From Qipengyuania aquimaris (GTDB lineage Bacteria; Pseudomonadota; Alphaproteobacteria; Sphingomonadales; Sphingomonadaceae): DNA of 64,000 nt. The notes under the pieces are model-generated. The model ran no database searches. It worked only from the letters and a program-made list of their open reading frames with translations, and was not told the DNA's origin. Location of the stretch: positions 62,001-126,000 of the forward strand of contig NZ_WTYI01000001.1 in the NCBI RefSeq assembly GCF_009827445.1, written 5' to 3'. Positions 42,393 to 51,785 of the stretch are shown here, one piece after another. Each line of letters starts with the position of its first letter. Position 1 is the first letter of the stretch. The translations under genes and the position numbers were made by a program.

Positions 42393-43895
42393 CTACTCCG
42401 CAGCTTCGAGAGTTTCATCGGGCGACTTGGAATTCGCGCCCTTGCGCCTGAAAGCGAGGATCCCGTCGTCGATCGGCTCTTCGCGCATCCGCTTGCGATC
42501 CTGCACATATTCCTGGTTGAGGCGCCAGGGATAGCCGACCGCGTTCTTCGGCATGATGGCCTTGCCGCGCTGGATGTAGCCCGAGGAGAAGTCGAAGATA
42601 TCGTCCTCCTCCAGATCGTGGTTCTCCGGGAGTACCGGCACGGCCACGTCGACGCCGACCGCATCCATCTCGTTCAGGACGCGGCATATGTAGTCGGAGT
42701 TGATATCCGCACGCAGGGTCCAGCTGGCATTGAGGTATCCGAACACTACCGCAAGGTTCGGCACGTTCGAGAACATGCAGCCCTTGTAGTAGAAATGGTC
42801 TGCCAGATCGACCTTCTCGCCTTCGAGCGACAAGTCGATCTTGCCCGCCACGGCCAGCTTGAGACCGGTCGCGGTCACGACGATATCGGCGGGCAGGAAA
42901 GTATCGTCCTGTAGCCGCACGCCGCCTTTTTCGAAGGCTTTGATGTGACCGGTGACCACCTCCGCCTTGCCGCTCTTCAGCGCTTCGAAAAGATCGTCGT
43001 CGGGGACGAGGCAGAGGCGCTGGTCCCAAGGATCGTAGGGCGGGGTGAACGGCGTGAGGTCGTAGTCCTTGCCCATGGACTTGCGGATGCGTTTGTGGAG
43101 GCCGTCTTTCACCTTCTGCGGCTTGTTGCGCGCCATCTTGAAGCTGAAATCCTGCATCTTGATGTTTTTCCAGCGCGTGATGCGGTAGGCCGTCTCTTCT
43201 GGCAGAACCTTGCGCAGGAAGTTTGCTAGTGCGTCCTTGGCAGGGCGCGAGAACATCCAGGTCGGCGTGCGCTGGAGCATGGTGACCTTGGCCGCCTTGT
43301 CGGCCATCGACGGGACGATTGTGACGGCGGTCGCCCCGGACCCGATCACGACGACCTGCTTGTCGGTATAGTCGAGATCTTCGGGCCAGAATTGCGGGTG
43401 GATCACCTGGCCTTCGAATTCGCCGAAGTCGAAGCCCGGGTCGTAGGGCTCGTCGTAATCGTAATAGCCGGAACCGAGATACAGCCAGTTGGCGGTCAGG
43501 TGCTTGCGCTCTCCATCCTCGCCTTCGACGGTGACATGCCAGCGCGCATCTGCGCCGCGCCAGTCGGCTGCGATGACCTTGTGCCCAAAGCGGATGTGCT
43601 TGCGAATGCCGCGCTCGTCGGCGATCGTTTCGAGGTAGTCGAGAATGGCCGGACCATCGGCAATCGACTTTTCGTGTTTCCACGGCTCGAAGTCGAAACC
43701 AAGCGTGTGCATATCGCTGTCGGAGCGGATGCCGGGATAGCGAAACAGGTCCCAGGTGCCGCCGAGATTTTCGCGCCGTTCGAGAATCGCATAGCTGCGA
43801 TTCGGCGATTTTGCCGTCATGTGCGCTGCCATGCCGATGCCGGAAATACCGGCACCTACGATCAAAACATCGAAATCAGTGGCGCGGTCGCTCAT
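42393..43895 (-). CDS. Flavin-containing / Baeyer-Villiger-type monooxygenase
   Basis: This 500-residue flavoenzyme has the FAD motif VLIVGAGISGIG at residues 9-20, the BVMO/FMO fingerprint FEGQVIHPQFWP (FxGxxxHxxxWP) and the NADPH motif VVVIGSGATAVTI. It should insert one oxygen atom into a ketone or oxidise N/S atoms. The long C-terminus (about residues 340-500) resembles the EthA-like group. ATG 43895 is chosen because GGGAG lies eight bases upstream; an upstream in-frame start lacks a site. A perfect palindrome lies 58 bases upstream and may bind a regulator. Confidence 0.87.
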   Translation of the reverse strand: MSDRATDFDVLIVGAGISGIGMAAHMTAKSPNRSYAILERRENLGGTWDLFRYPGIRSDSDMHTLGFDFEPWKHEKSIADGPAILDYLETIADERGIRKHIRFGHKVIAADWRGADARWHVTVEGEDGERKHLTANWLYLGSGYYDYDEPYDPGFDFGEFEGQVIHPQFWPEDLDYTDKQVVVIGSGATAVTIVPSMADKAAKVTMLQRTPTWMFSRPAKDALANFLRKVLPEETAYRITRWKNIKMQDFSFKMARNKPQKVKDGLHKRIRKSMGKDYDLTPFTPPYDPWDQRLCLVPDDDLFEALKSGKAEVVTGHIKAFEKGGVRLQDDTFLPADIVVTATGLKLAVAGKIDLSLEGEKVDLADHFYYKGCMFSNVPNLAVVFGYLNASWTLRADINSDYICRVLNEMDAVGVDVAVPVLPENHDLEEDDIFDFSSGYIQRGKAIMPKNAVGYPWRLNQEYVQDRKRMREEPIDDGILAFRRKGANSKSPDETLEAAE

Positions 43896-43952
43896 TGGTC
43901 TGTCTCCCATGACAGACAAGCTAACCCATCATCAAAGGAAGCGCCAGTCTCG

Positions 43953-43967
43953 GTTGCTTAAAGCAAC
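43953..43967. promoter_or_regulatory. Perfect palindrome upstream of the monooxygenase gene
   Basis: GTTGCTT-A-AAGCAAC is a 15-base perfect inverted repeat, 58-72 bases upstream of ATG 43895 and 15 bases below the Wzy-like stop. It lacks a T-tract, so it is more likely a repressor operator (TetR/MarR style) than a terminator. Confidence 0.4.
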
Positions 43968-43981
43968 TTGATTCTCGCGTG

Positions 43982-45400
43982 CTAGATTTCCGGCCGCTGT
44001 TCGTGATGGGGAGATTGTGCGGCGAGTATCTTCCGCCTTTCTCCGGGCGATTGAGCGAGGAATTCAGCTATAGGTCCTTGGCTGTCCACAAACCGGTCGA
44101 GCTCTGGCTTTGTGAAGAACCGCTTTAATACGAGGACCAGCAGAAATGGACCCACGTAGAAAGGCATCTGGCGGGCCAGCGTGACCAGCGTCCCGTCACG
44201 AAACACATGGATCGCCGTCGCTGCGATCAAGGCGTAAAGGATCTGGCGGGCAGGCGTGGCCCTGCGGCCCAGTAGCAGCAAACAGACAGTCGAATAGAGC
44301 AACGCAAAAAACAGCGCCTGAATTGCCACGCCGACATAGCCGAGCGCCATCCAGCCCTGGCCGGGCAGCGATCCGGTCATCCCGATCGGAGTGCCGTAAT
44401 CCCAGAGACTGAAGAACTGGACTGGGGACCCGACCGGCTTGTCCTTCCAGATGACGCGCGGAACGGGTTCTGTGAAAATCTGCAGGTTGCTGGCGAAATA
44501 GTCGTAGGTGCCCGTGCGCTGCGGGACAGCGTAAACAATATACTCGAAATATTCGAGATTGGCGAAATCCATCCCTTCGAATGGGCTTAGGTCGTAATTG
44601 TTCGCGTAGTCTGCCTCTCCAGCCTGCCCGGCAAGGCCGCGCAAGGATGCACCTCGGTCCAGAACGATCTGGTTGAACGCCAGCACGGCTAGCAATGCGA
44701 GTGATGCCGCTCGCCAGTCGACCCAGCGTTTGCGGTATTCCAGCAAGGCCAGGATACCGATTGCAATCGCTGTGTAGATGATCGGTCCGCGAGTACCCCC
44801 ACCGCCTTGGAGCACCACGAATACTGCGAAGAACGCCCAGCTCCACCACCGGTATCGGGCAAGCCAGACGAGGAGGACGGTAATCGGCGCAAGGATGAGC
44901 GCTGCATCGGTGAACCAGCCGATCGCATCGGTATTGATCGCCGCACCGGTCGACAGGTCGCGAACCATGGAGCCGTAATTGTCGGCCTGCCGCTGCCAAT
45001 TGCCGAGCTGCGACCAGATGGCGAGCGGCGCAACAATGGCGCAGACCATCAGGATAGGACGCTTCATTGCGGCGCGCGCGCTTTCGAAGAGGCTCTCCTC
45101 CAGAGCGACGGGCAATCTGGGCGCGACGTATAGCGATGTGGCCACGAACACCACCATCGCCAGATTCGTCGCAAGGATCACGGTGATCTTGTCACTCATC
45201 GAAGGCTGGAAATCGTACACTCGATAAACGAAGCTGAAATCGTAGGCGCGGGCGATGAGTGGCCGGAACACGAAGACCAGGCCATGAAAAGCCAGGTAGA
45301 AGGTCGCCGGGTGCATGATGCAGGCTGCCGGATGGCGCAGGTAGACGGCGCTCACAACAAGGAACGTCAGAAACGATGCGAGGAGCAGCAAGTCGTACAC
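43982..45400 (-). CDS. O-antigen/oligosaccharide polymerase (Wzy-like)
   Basis: This 472-residue protein has about ten to eleven membrane segments and one long periplasmic loop (about residues 255-340: GEADYANNYDLSPFEGMDF to IFTEPVPRVIWKDKPVGSP). That topology and the PRVIWKDKP segment are typical of Wzy-type polymerases that join oligosaccharide repeat units in the periplasm. Sequence identity in this family is low, so the call rests on topology and on the flippase-like gene upstream on the same strand (45 bases). Confidence 0.7.
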   Translation of the reverse strand: MYDLLLLASFLTFLVVSAVYLRHPAACIMHPATFYLAFHGLVFVFRPLIARAYDFSFVYRVYDFQPSMSDKITVILATNLAMVVFVATSLYVAPRLPVALEESLFESARAAMKRPILMVCAIVAPLAIWSQLGNWQRQADNYGSMVRDLSTGAAINTDAIGWFTDAALILAPITVLLVWLARYRWWSWAFFAVFVVLQGGGGTRGPIIYTAIAIGILALLEYRKRWVDWRAASLALLAVLAFNQIVLDRGASLRGLAGQAGEADYANNYDLSPFEGMDFANLEYFEYIVYAVPQRTGTYDYFASNLQIFTEPVPRVIWKDKPVGSPVQFFSLWDYGTPIGMTGSLPGQGWMALGYVGVAIQALFFALLYSTVCLLLLGRRATPARQILYALIAATAIHVFRDGTLVTLARQMPFYVGPFLLVLVLKRFFTKPELDRFVDSQGPIAEFLAQSPGERRKILAAQSPHHEQRPEI

Positions 45401-45445
45401 TTCAGGGCGGAGAGTAGGCCTTCACCCTGCTGCCGGGCAAGGCAC

Positions 45446-46816
45446 TCAGCGATTTCTCCGCAATTCCCTCATGGCCCACGCAACGTCGCCAATCCTGTCG
45501 CGCGAGAACAGACTTGCGATAAATTCGCCCACGCCAAGGTTGGACATCCGCAACGCGCCCCTGAAAGCAGGGACGAGCTGGAACAGTTCGGCCAAGACGA
45601 TCGGCGCCAGGACCAGTGGCAGGGCAAAGCCCCGTTCGGCGAGGCTTGCAGCCAGGATCAGGCCTGCCAGCGAGGCGATGAAATACCACGTGACTGTCGT
45701 GCTTTGACGATTGGCAGCTGCTATCATTGCAAAGGGAGCTGAGGCCAGTGCGCGCAGCCCAGCGGCAAGGAGGAGGACCGAGGCAACTCCCGGGTCGAAT
45801 GGCGCCTGCGCGCGGGTGAAGATGCGCTGCGCCAGATCGCCGAAGACGAGCAGGGCGGCAGAGAAAACAACCGCAATGCACGCCGCCAGAATGGTCATGA
45901 CCGCAAGGAGGCGTCTCCTCGTTTCCAGGTCTTCCGGATCGAGGTGCGTGCTCTCATAGAACTGCATCGAAAAGCTGAAGCTGGTGAACAGATCGAGTAG
46001 CCGGGTCAGTGTGCGGGTCGCGACGAAACCCGCCAGAATGACTGCGCCGGAAGATAGGCCGATCACCATCACGTAACCTTGCAGATTGATGCCGTGCACA
46101 AGGGGCAGCAGCATCAGGGCAAGCGATGGGAGCATCAGCGTCCGCGTAGAATCTCCCAGTCGGCTCGATGGACCGTGAAACATCGTGGGCGCTGTTCTGC
46201 GTGCCAGCGAAGCGATCCAGATTGCGGCCGTGATGCGCGTTGCCGCCAGTGCCGCGGCAAGGGTTGCGATGTTGTCAGAGAGCGTCACGCACACGGCGAT
46301 GACCACGATTTCGGCCAGGATACTGACGGAATTCAAAGCGATGTGGTCGGCATACCGACCGACAGCGCGAAAGGGTATCTCAAGCGCAGCGACCTGGCTG
46401 GTGGCCACGATATAGATCGTAAGAGCGATCAGCGTTTGGTTCAGTATGTCCTGCGGCATCGAGCGGAGTGCGGCGACGGCTTCTCCGGCCTGTGCCACCG
46501 CCAAGGGGAAGAGTGCTGCCAAGACAAGGGTAGCCGCAGAAGCGATGATCCAGGACGATCTGAAGTGCGCCCTGCTTTGCGCCGCGTCCCCCTTTCCATG
46601 CGCGACCACTGCCGCCGTACCGCCCGCTCCGGAAAAGCCTGCTGAGACGAAACCGAAATAGGCGGGTAGGGCAAACAGCAACAGCCAGGCGCCAACGCGC
46701 TCTGCGTCCCAGCTTGAAAACAGGATCGGCAGGGTGAGGAATTGCGCCGCGATCCGGGTTGCCAGCGAACCGAAGTTTGCGGCTGCCCCGCGCAGGATAC
46801 GCTGCCGGGCACTCAC
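45446..46816 (-). CDS. Polysaccharide flippase-like membrane protein (MOP superfamily, Wzx-like)
   Basis: This 456-residue protein has 12 predicted membrane helices arranged as in oligosaccharide flippases of the MOP superfamily. The N-terminal segment ARQRILRGAAANFGSLATRIAAQFLTLPIL is characteristic, as is the internal AGFVATRTLTRLLDLF. It would move lipid-linked repeat units across the inner membrane for the Wzy-like protein that follows. No glycosyltransferase genes lie nearby, so the rest of the pathway must be elsewhere. Confidence 0.75.
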   Translation of the reverse strand: MSARQRILRGAAANFGSLATRIAAQFLTLPILFSSWDAERVGAWLLLFALPAYFGFVSAGFSGAGGTAAVVAHGKGDAAQSRAHFRSSWIIASAATLVLAALFPLAVAQAGEAVAALRSMPQDILNQTLIALTIYIVATSQVAALEIPFRAVGRYADHIALNSVSILAEIVVIAVCVTLSDNIATLAAALAATRITAAIWIASLARRTAPTMFHGPSSRLGDSTRTLMLPSLALMLLPLVHGINLQGYVMVIGLSSGAVILAGFVATRTLTRLLDLFTSFSFSMQFYESTHLDPEDLETRRRLLAVMTILAACIAVVFSAALLVFGDLAQRIFTRAQAPFDPGVASVLLLAAGLRALASAPFAMIAAANRQSTTVTWYFIASLAGLILAASLAERGFALPLVLAPIVLAELFQLVPAFRGALRMSNLGVGEFIASLFSRDRIGDVAWAMRELRRNR

Positions 46817-46892
46817 GGACGATTACCAATCATGATGCGGCCTATTTGCTCGGATCTCTCGCGTTGCAATCCCAAGCGGGAAAGGGCGGCGT

Positions 46893-47192
46893 TCAGCCGC
46901 CGTCCTGCGACATGAATTCGACAACGTGCCCAAGCACGGCTTCGTGAAGTGGTTGGTCGAATTCGGCGCCTACAAGACTGCCTTCGCGCCAGCGGACATG
47001 GGCGTGCAGTGGGCCGATATTGCCAAGTTTGAGCGATACTTCCGTACCCACCTTGAGCACCGAAAACTTGTCGAAGAACCGGCAGCCAGTCGCTGAGACA
47101 TCCTTGATCCAGACATCGCGAGAGCCCCCCTGTCGTTCCCGATACGCACCGGCAACGCGTACGAAATGTCGATTTCCGCGCCTGTTTTCCAT
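46893..47192 (-). CDS. PilZ domain protein
   Basis: This 99-residue protein is a single PilZ domain, the most common c-di-GMP receptor. The N-terminal RxxxR-type element reads MENRRGNRHFVRV (with RHFVRV), and the second motif (D/N)xSxxG is present as VSATGCRFF preceded by KD. Both parts slightly deviate from consensus (RGNRH in place of RRxxR), so c-di-GMP binding is likely but not assured. GGGGGC lies a few bases upstream of the ATG. It is upstream of the Wzx/Wzy-like pair on the same strand, 76 bases away, and could link c-di-GMP to polysaccharide output. Confidence 0.8.
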   Translation of the reverse strand: MENRRGNRHFVRVAGAYRERQGGSRDVWIKDVSATGCRFFDKFSVLKVGTEVSLKLGNIGPLHAHVRWREGSLVGAEFDQPLHEAVLGHVVEFMSQDGG

Positions 47193-47316
47193 TCGCCCCC
47201 TTTCAAATACGGGCTATTCATCCCACGAGGCTTGAAATGGTGCAAGGGCGGGGCGGCTTTACTCGACGCGTCTTTCCACTAGCTATAAAGGGGCGCCGAG
47301 GGAGCGAACGAGAGGT

Positions 47317-48336
47317 ATGACGACAAACAAGCCGCACCGTGTGACGTCGATCGATGTCGCGGAGAAGGCCGGCGTAAGCCAGTCGACGGTCAGCCGAGCC
47401 CTCTCGGGTTCGGAAACGATTACCGAAGCGACGCGTCGCCGCGTCGAACAGGCAGCCGCGGAACTGGGCTATCATGTGAACATGCGTGCTGCCGGCCTGC
47501 GCAAAGGCGAAACCGGCAGCATCGCCATCGTTGTAATCGGTCGCGAAGGGCAGGGTCCCGCGGCGATCAATCCGTTCTACTACAGCCTTCTTGGAAGCAC
47601 TTGCGCTGCGGCAGCAGAGCGCGGATACGAGGCGCTGGTGTCGTTCCAGGCGCAGGAAGACGAATTTTTCGGTCACTATGTCGCCCGGCGCCAGGCCGAT
47701 GGCGTGGTCGTGATCGGTACGGCCACCAATGGGCCGGCCTGGGATTATTTCCGGACCGTGGCCGAGGAAAGCTCGTCCATCGCTTTCTGGGGCTCGCCCT
47801 TCGATGATGCCGTGTGGGTCCGGTCGGACAATATGGCCGGCGGGTGCCTCGCCGTCGAACGGCTGGTCAAGGGCGGTGCGAAGGACATCGTCTTCGTCGG
47901 CGATCCCAATTCTTCGCAAAAGCAGTTCCGCGAACGGTTCGAGGGTTACCAGGCGGGAATGAAAGCGGCGGGCCTCGAAGCGCGACCGGCATTCGTCTCG
48001 GTCGGGTCGGACCGGGTTTCCCAAGGGCGCAATGCGATTATCCGCCTGACCGAGAGCGGCACGGATTTCGACGGCCTGTTTTTCGCTTGTGACGCCATGG
48101 CGCTTGGCGCCCTTGAGGAGCTGGCCTTGCGCGATCTCAACGTCCCCGTCGACGTCGGCGTGGTCGGCTTCGATGGTCTCGGGTCCGGCGAATTCAGCAA
48201 TCCGCCACTGACCACGGTCGAGCCGGATTTTGCAGAGGCGGGCAGATTGCTCGTCGAAACCGCGTTGGCAGGCGAGGGAGAGCAAGGCGTCAGGCGCGTG
48301 CCGGTCAAGCTCGTCGAACGAGCGAGCGTTTCGTGA
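47317..48336 (+). CDS. LacI family transcriptional regulator
   Basis: This 339-residue repressor has the N-terminal LacI helix-turn-helix and hinge (TSIDVAEKAGVSQSTVSRALSG, residues 10-31), followed by a periplasmic-binding-protein-like effector domain (GVVVIGTATNG, VGVVGFDGLGSGEF). The effector is unknown; LacI members usually sense sugars or nucleosides. The next gene on the same strand is a beta-propeller/amidohydrolase 85 bases away, and a 13-base palindrome lies in the gap, so it may control that gene. Confidence 0.92.
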   Translation: MTTNKPHRVTSIDVAEKAGVSQSTVSRALSGSETITEATRRRVEQAAAELGYHVNMRAAGLRKGETGSIAIVVIGREGQGPAAINPFYYSLLGSTCAAAAERGYEALVSFQAQEDEFFGHYVARRQADGVVVIGTATNGPAWDYFRTVAEESSSIAFWGSPFDDAVWVRSDNMAGGCLAVERLVKGGAKDIVFVGDPNSSQKQFRERFEGYQAGMKAAGLEARPAFVSVGSDRVSQGRNAIIRLTESGTDFDGLFFACDAMALGALEELALRDLNVPVDVGVVGFDGLGSGEFSNPPLTTVEPDFAEAGRLLVETALAGEGEQGVRRVPVKLVERASVS

Positions 48337-48344
48337 ATTCAGGT

Positions 48345-48357
48345 CGTTCGTCGAACG
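48345..48357. promoter_or_regulatory. Palindrome between the LacI gene and the propeller-amidohydrolase gene
   Basis: CGTTCG-T-CGAACG is a perfect 13-base inverted repeat located eight bases after the LacI-gene stop and 65 bases before the next ATG. LacI proteins bind short palindromes with a central CG, which this is not exactly, so the link is tentative. Confidence 0.3.
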
Positions 48358-48421
48358 TCCGTTTGCAAAGCGCATCGCCCACGGTCTAAGTCGCTCGCCT
48401 GTTCCCGGGAGAGAGACCGTT

Positions 48422-51400
48422 ATGAAATCGAGTATTGCCTCCACCCTCGCGCTGGTCCTTTGCGCGACTGCCGCCCACGCGCAGGATTCCGAGCCGAGCC
48501 CCAATCCGGTCGAGGAGCAGGAGGTCGATGCCTCGCAGGACGCATTGCCGCCTGACGGTAGCGGCGAGGTTGTGGATGCAGCGCCGGCTACGGTGCCGAT
48601 TGCGGGTCAGGATACCAGTTCCGAAAAGTGGGACGTTATGGCGCCGGCGGGCACGGTGCTGAAGGAAGTACCCATTCGCACCGACGAGGGTACGTGGATC
48701 GATGTCGACGTCTCGCCCGATGGCCGGACGCTCGCATTTGCGCTGCTTGGCGATATCTACACAATGCCGATTACAGGCGGCACTCCGACCCGCATCGCAG
48801 AAGGCCTCGCATGGGAGGTCCAGCCTCGCTTCTCTCCCGACGGCGCCCGGATTGCCTTCACCTCCGACCGCGGGGGCGGCGACAACATCTGGATCATGAA
48901 CCGCGACGGTTCGGACAAACGGCAGGTCACGAAAGAGGACTTCCGCCTGATCAACCAGCCAAGCTGGTCGCCCGACGGTCGCTATATCGTCGCAAAGAAG
49001 CATTTCACCACGCAGCGCAGCTTGGGCACAGGCGAAATCTGGCTCTACCACGTCTCGGGCGGCGGCGGCGTCCAGCTGGTGAAGCGGGCCAGCGAGGCCC
49101 TGCAGAAAGAGCTGGGCGAACCGATCTACGCACCTGACGGTAATGCGATCTATTACACCCGCAATGTCACGGGCGGACCGATCTTCGAATACGCACAGGA
49201 CAGCACGCAGGGCATCTTCAATGTCGAACGTTACGACATCGATACGGGCGAAGTAACGACCGCAGTCGGCGGGTTCGGCGGTTCGGTCCGTCCGACGCCT
49301 TCACCCGATGGCAAGAGCATCGCTTTCGTGCGCCGCGACAAGGACCAGTCCCAGCTGTGGGTGAAGGACATCGCCAGCGGCCGCGAGCGGATGGTATACG
49401 GCAAGCTCGATCTCGACATGCAGGAAACCTGGGCGGTCTACGGCGTCTATCCGATGATGGACTGGACGCCCGACAGCGCGTCCATCGTGACCTGGGCGGG
49501 CGGCAAGCTCTGGCGCGTCGCTGCCGACGGTTCGGGGGCGAGCGATATTCCCTTCCGCATCGACGATACGCGCGCCGTGGCCGATGCGCCGCACCCCGTC
49601 ATCGAAGTGGCACCCGATAGCTTCACCGCCAAGATCCCGCGCTTCGCCACCGTCTCGCCCGACGGGCGGACCATCGTCTTTGAGAGCCTTGGCAAGCTTT
49701 ACACCAAGCCGGTGGGTGGCAACGCCGCCCCGCAGCGTCTGACGTCCGGTAATAAGGATACGCTGGAACTGTGGCCGACGTGGTCGCGCGACGGTTCGCG
49801 CATCGCCTTCGTTCGCTGGAGCGACGAAGGCCTTGGCCAGATCGTTACGGTGGATTCCCGTGGTCGCGGCGAGCGTACGGTGACCCGCCAGCGCGGACAT
49901 TACGCGGTGCCGCAATTCTCGCCGGACGGAAGCATGATCGCCTTTGAGAAACGAGGAGGGGGGTATCTTACCTCGCCCGACTTCTCCGAGAACGAGGGGG
50001 TCTACGTGGTGGCGGCCGGTGGCGGCGATGCGCGACTGGTTACCCGCAATGGTTCCACGCCGCAGTTCGGCGACGACGACGACCGTCTCTTCATGCTCGC
50101 CAGCGCGGACGGCAAATTGCAGCTGATCTCCAGCGATCTCGATGGCGAAGCCCGGCGCGTTCACGCGCAGGGCGAGCTGGCCAATGACTTCCGCGTAAGC
50201 CCGCGCGGCGATTACGTGGCTTTCAGGCAGAACTACGAGGTCTTCGCCATGCCGCTGCTTCCCGGCGGGCAGGCTGTGACAGTGGGCGAAAAGGCCAGTT
50301 CTCTTCCCGTCACCAAGGTGAGCACGGGCGGGGCGGATTACATCGGCTGGACCGAGAACGGCTCGACCCTGCACTGGTCGATGGGGCCAACGCTCTACAG
50401 GGCCAGCACATCGGCGCTGACACCTGGCGCGCCGCAAGCTGAAGACGCGCCCAAGTTCTCGCCGCCGGACACTGGTACGTCGATGGCGCGCACGATCGCG
50501 GCCGACAAGTCGAGCGGCATGGTGGCCATCACCGGAGCGCGCGTGCACACCATGGCCGGGGATGGTGCCGGAACCATCGAGAACGCGACGATCCTCATCG
50601 ATGGCGACCGAATTGCGGCGATTGGTCCTGCATCGCAAGTAAGCGTGCCAAACGGCGCTGTCCGTATCGACGCGAGCGGCAAGACCATAATTCCGGGTCT
50701 TGTCGATGCCCATGCGCACGGGCCGCAGGGGACGGGCGACCTCATCCCGCAGCAGAACTGGTCGCTGGTCCAGAACCTCGCCCTAGGGACGACCACGATC
50801 CACGATCCCTCGTCGTCGGCCAGTATGATCTTTGCTGCGGCTGAACGCCAGCAGGCCGGAACACTGCTTGCCCCGCGCATCTTTTCGACCGGGGAGATCA
50901 TCTACGGAGCCAAGGCGCCCAGCGTTTATGCGCGCGTCGATAGCTATGAAGATGCGCTCGCCCATGTCCGCCGGATCAAGGCGCAGGGCGGTATGTCGGT
51001 GAAGAACTACAACCAGCCGCGCCGCGAACAGCGCCAGCAGGTTGCCGCCGCTGCGCGCGCGGAGAACATGCTGGTCGTGGCTGAAGGCGGTTCGCTGTTC
51101 GGCATGGACATGAACCTAATTGCGGACGGCAACTCCACCCTGGAGCACAATATCCCGCTCGACGTGATGTACGAGGACGTGCTGCAGATGTTTGCGCAGT
51201 CGGACACGAACTACACGCCCACGCTCACGGTCACCTACGGCGGTCTCGCCGGGGATCCCTATTGGCGCCAGGCCACCGACGTCTATGACAACCCCCTTCT
51301 GGTTCACACGCCGCCTAAGCTGCTGCTTGCCAGCACCGCACGGCGGACGAAGGCGCCGGAATGGGCTTTCGTCGATGACAATTCGGCGCGTGAAGCCCGA

Positions 51401-51751
51401 AAGCTGGCCCAGCGCGGGGTCAAGGTCAGCATCGGTGCCCACGGCCAGCAGCCCGGCATTGCCGCGCACTGGGAATTGTGGAGCTTCGCACGCGGCGGCA
51501 TGAGCGCTGTCGAGGCCTTGCGTGCCGGCACGATCGAACCGGCCCGGTCCTTGGGCATGGAGCGCGATGTCGGCAGCCTCGAAGTGGGCAAGCTGGCCGA
51601 TCTGGTGGTCCTGAACGACGATCCCGCCACGGATATCCGCAATTCGGACAATATCGACCAGGTCATGCTGGGCGGCCGCCTCTACGACGCGCGCACCATG
51701 AACGAAGTGGAAACCGGCAGCGCCAAGCGCATGCCCTATTGGTGGGAGTGA
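48422..51751 (+). CDS. Exported TolB-like beta-propeller fused to amidohydrolase
   Basis: This 1109-residue protein has a signal peptide (MKSSIASTLALVLCATAAHA), a low-complexity linker, a long TolB/PD40 propeller region at about residues 75-680 (repeated WSPDG/FSPDG motifs), and a C-terminal amidohydrolase at about 700-1100. The metal-site segments are VDAHAHGPQG, SVKNYNQPRR and STLEHNIPL. Where related enzymes have an Asp, KVSIGAHGQQPG is found instead, so the metal site may be altered. The arrangement is that of large secreted dipeptidase-like proteins in Sphingomonadales. It may be controlled by the LacI gene upstream. Confidence 0.85.
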   Translation: MKSSIASTLALVLCATAAHAQDSEPSPNPVEEQEVDASQDALPPDGSGEVVDAAPATVPIAGQDTSSEKWDVMAPAGTVLKEVPIRTDEGTWIDVDVSPDGRTLAFALLGDIYTMPITGGTPTRIAEGLAWEVQPRFSPDGARIAFTSDRGGGDNIWIMNRDGSDKRQVTKEDFRLINQPSWSPDGRYIVAKKHFTTQRSLGTGEIWLYHVSGGGGVQLVKRASEALQKELGEPIYAPDGNAIYYTRNVTGGPIFEYAQDSTQGIFNVERYDIDTGEVTTAVGGFGGSVRPTPSPDGKSIAFVRRDKDQSQLWVKDIASGRERMVYGKLDLDMQETWAVYGVYPMMDWTPDSASIVTWAGGKLWRVAADGSGASDIPFRIDDTRAVADAPHPVIEVAPDSFTAKIPRFATVSPDGRTIVFESLGKLYTKPVGGNAAPQRLTSGNKDTLELWPTWSRDGSRIAFVRWSDEGLGQIVTVDSRGRGERTVTRQRGHYAVPQFSPDGSMIAFEKRGGGYLTSPDFSENEGVYVVAAGGGDARLVTRNGSTPQFGDDDDRLFMLASADGKLQLISSDLDGEARRVHAQGELANDFRVSPRGDYVAFRQNYEVFAMPLLPGGQAVTVGEKASSLPVTKVSTGGADYIGWTENGSTLHWSMGPTLYRASTSALTPGAPQAEDAPKFSPPDTGTSMARTIAADKSSGMVAITGARVHTMAGDGAGTIENATILIDGDRIAAIGPASQVSVPNGAVRIDASGKTIIPGLVDAHAHGPQGTGDLIPQQNWSLVQNLALGTTTIHDPSSSASMIFAAAERQQAGTLLAPRIFSTGEIIYGAKAPSVYARVDSYEDALAHVRRIKAQGGMSVKNYNQPRREQRQQVAAAARAENMLVVAEGGSLFGMDMNLIADGNSTLEHNIPLDVMYEDVLQMFAQSDTNYTPTLTVTYGGLAGDPYWRQATDVYDNPLLVHTPPKLLLASTARRTKAPEWAFVDDNSAREARKLAQRGVKVSIGAHGQQPGIAAHWELWSFARGGMSAVEALRAGTIEPARSLGMERDVGSLEVGKLADLVVLNDDPATDIRNSDNIDQVMLGGRLYDARTMNEVETGSAKRMPYWWE

Positions 51752-51757
51752 GAAGGA

Positions 51758-51778
51758 TCGCGGGGGCAGCCCCCGCGA
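51758..51778. terminator. Hairpin between convergent propeller-amidohydrolase and MCP genes
   Basis: TCGCGGGGG pairs with CCCCCGCGA around CAG, nine perfect pairs, in the 34-base gap between the two stops. No T-tract of note follows; the very stable stem could end transcription from both sides. Confidence 0.6.
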
Positions 51779-51785
51779 CCTGTCT

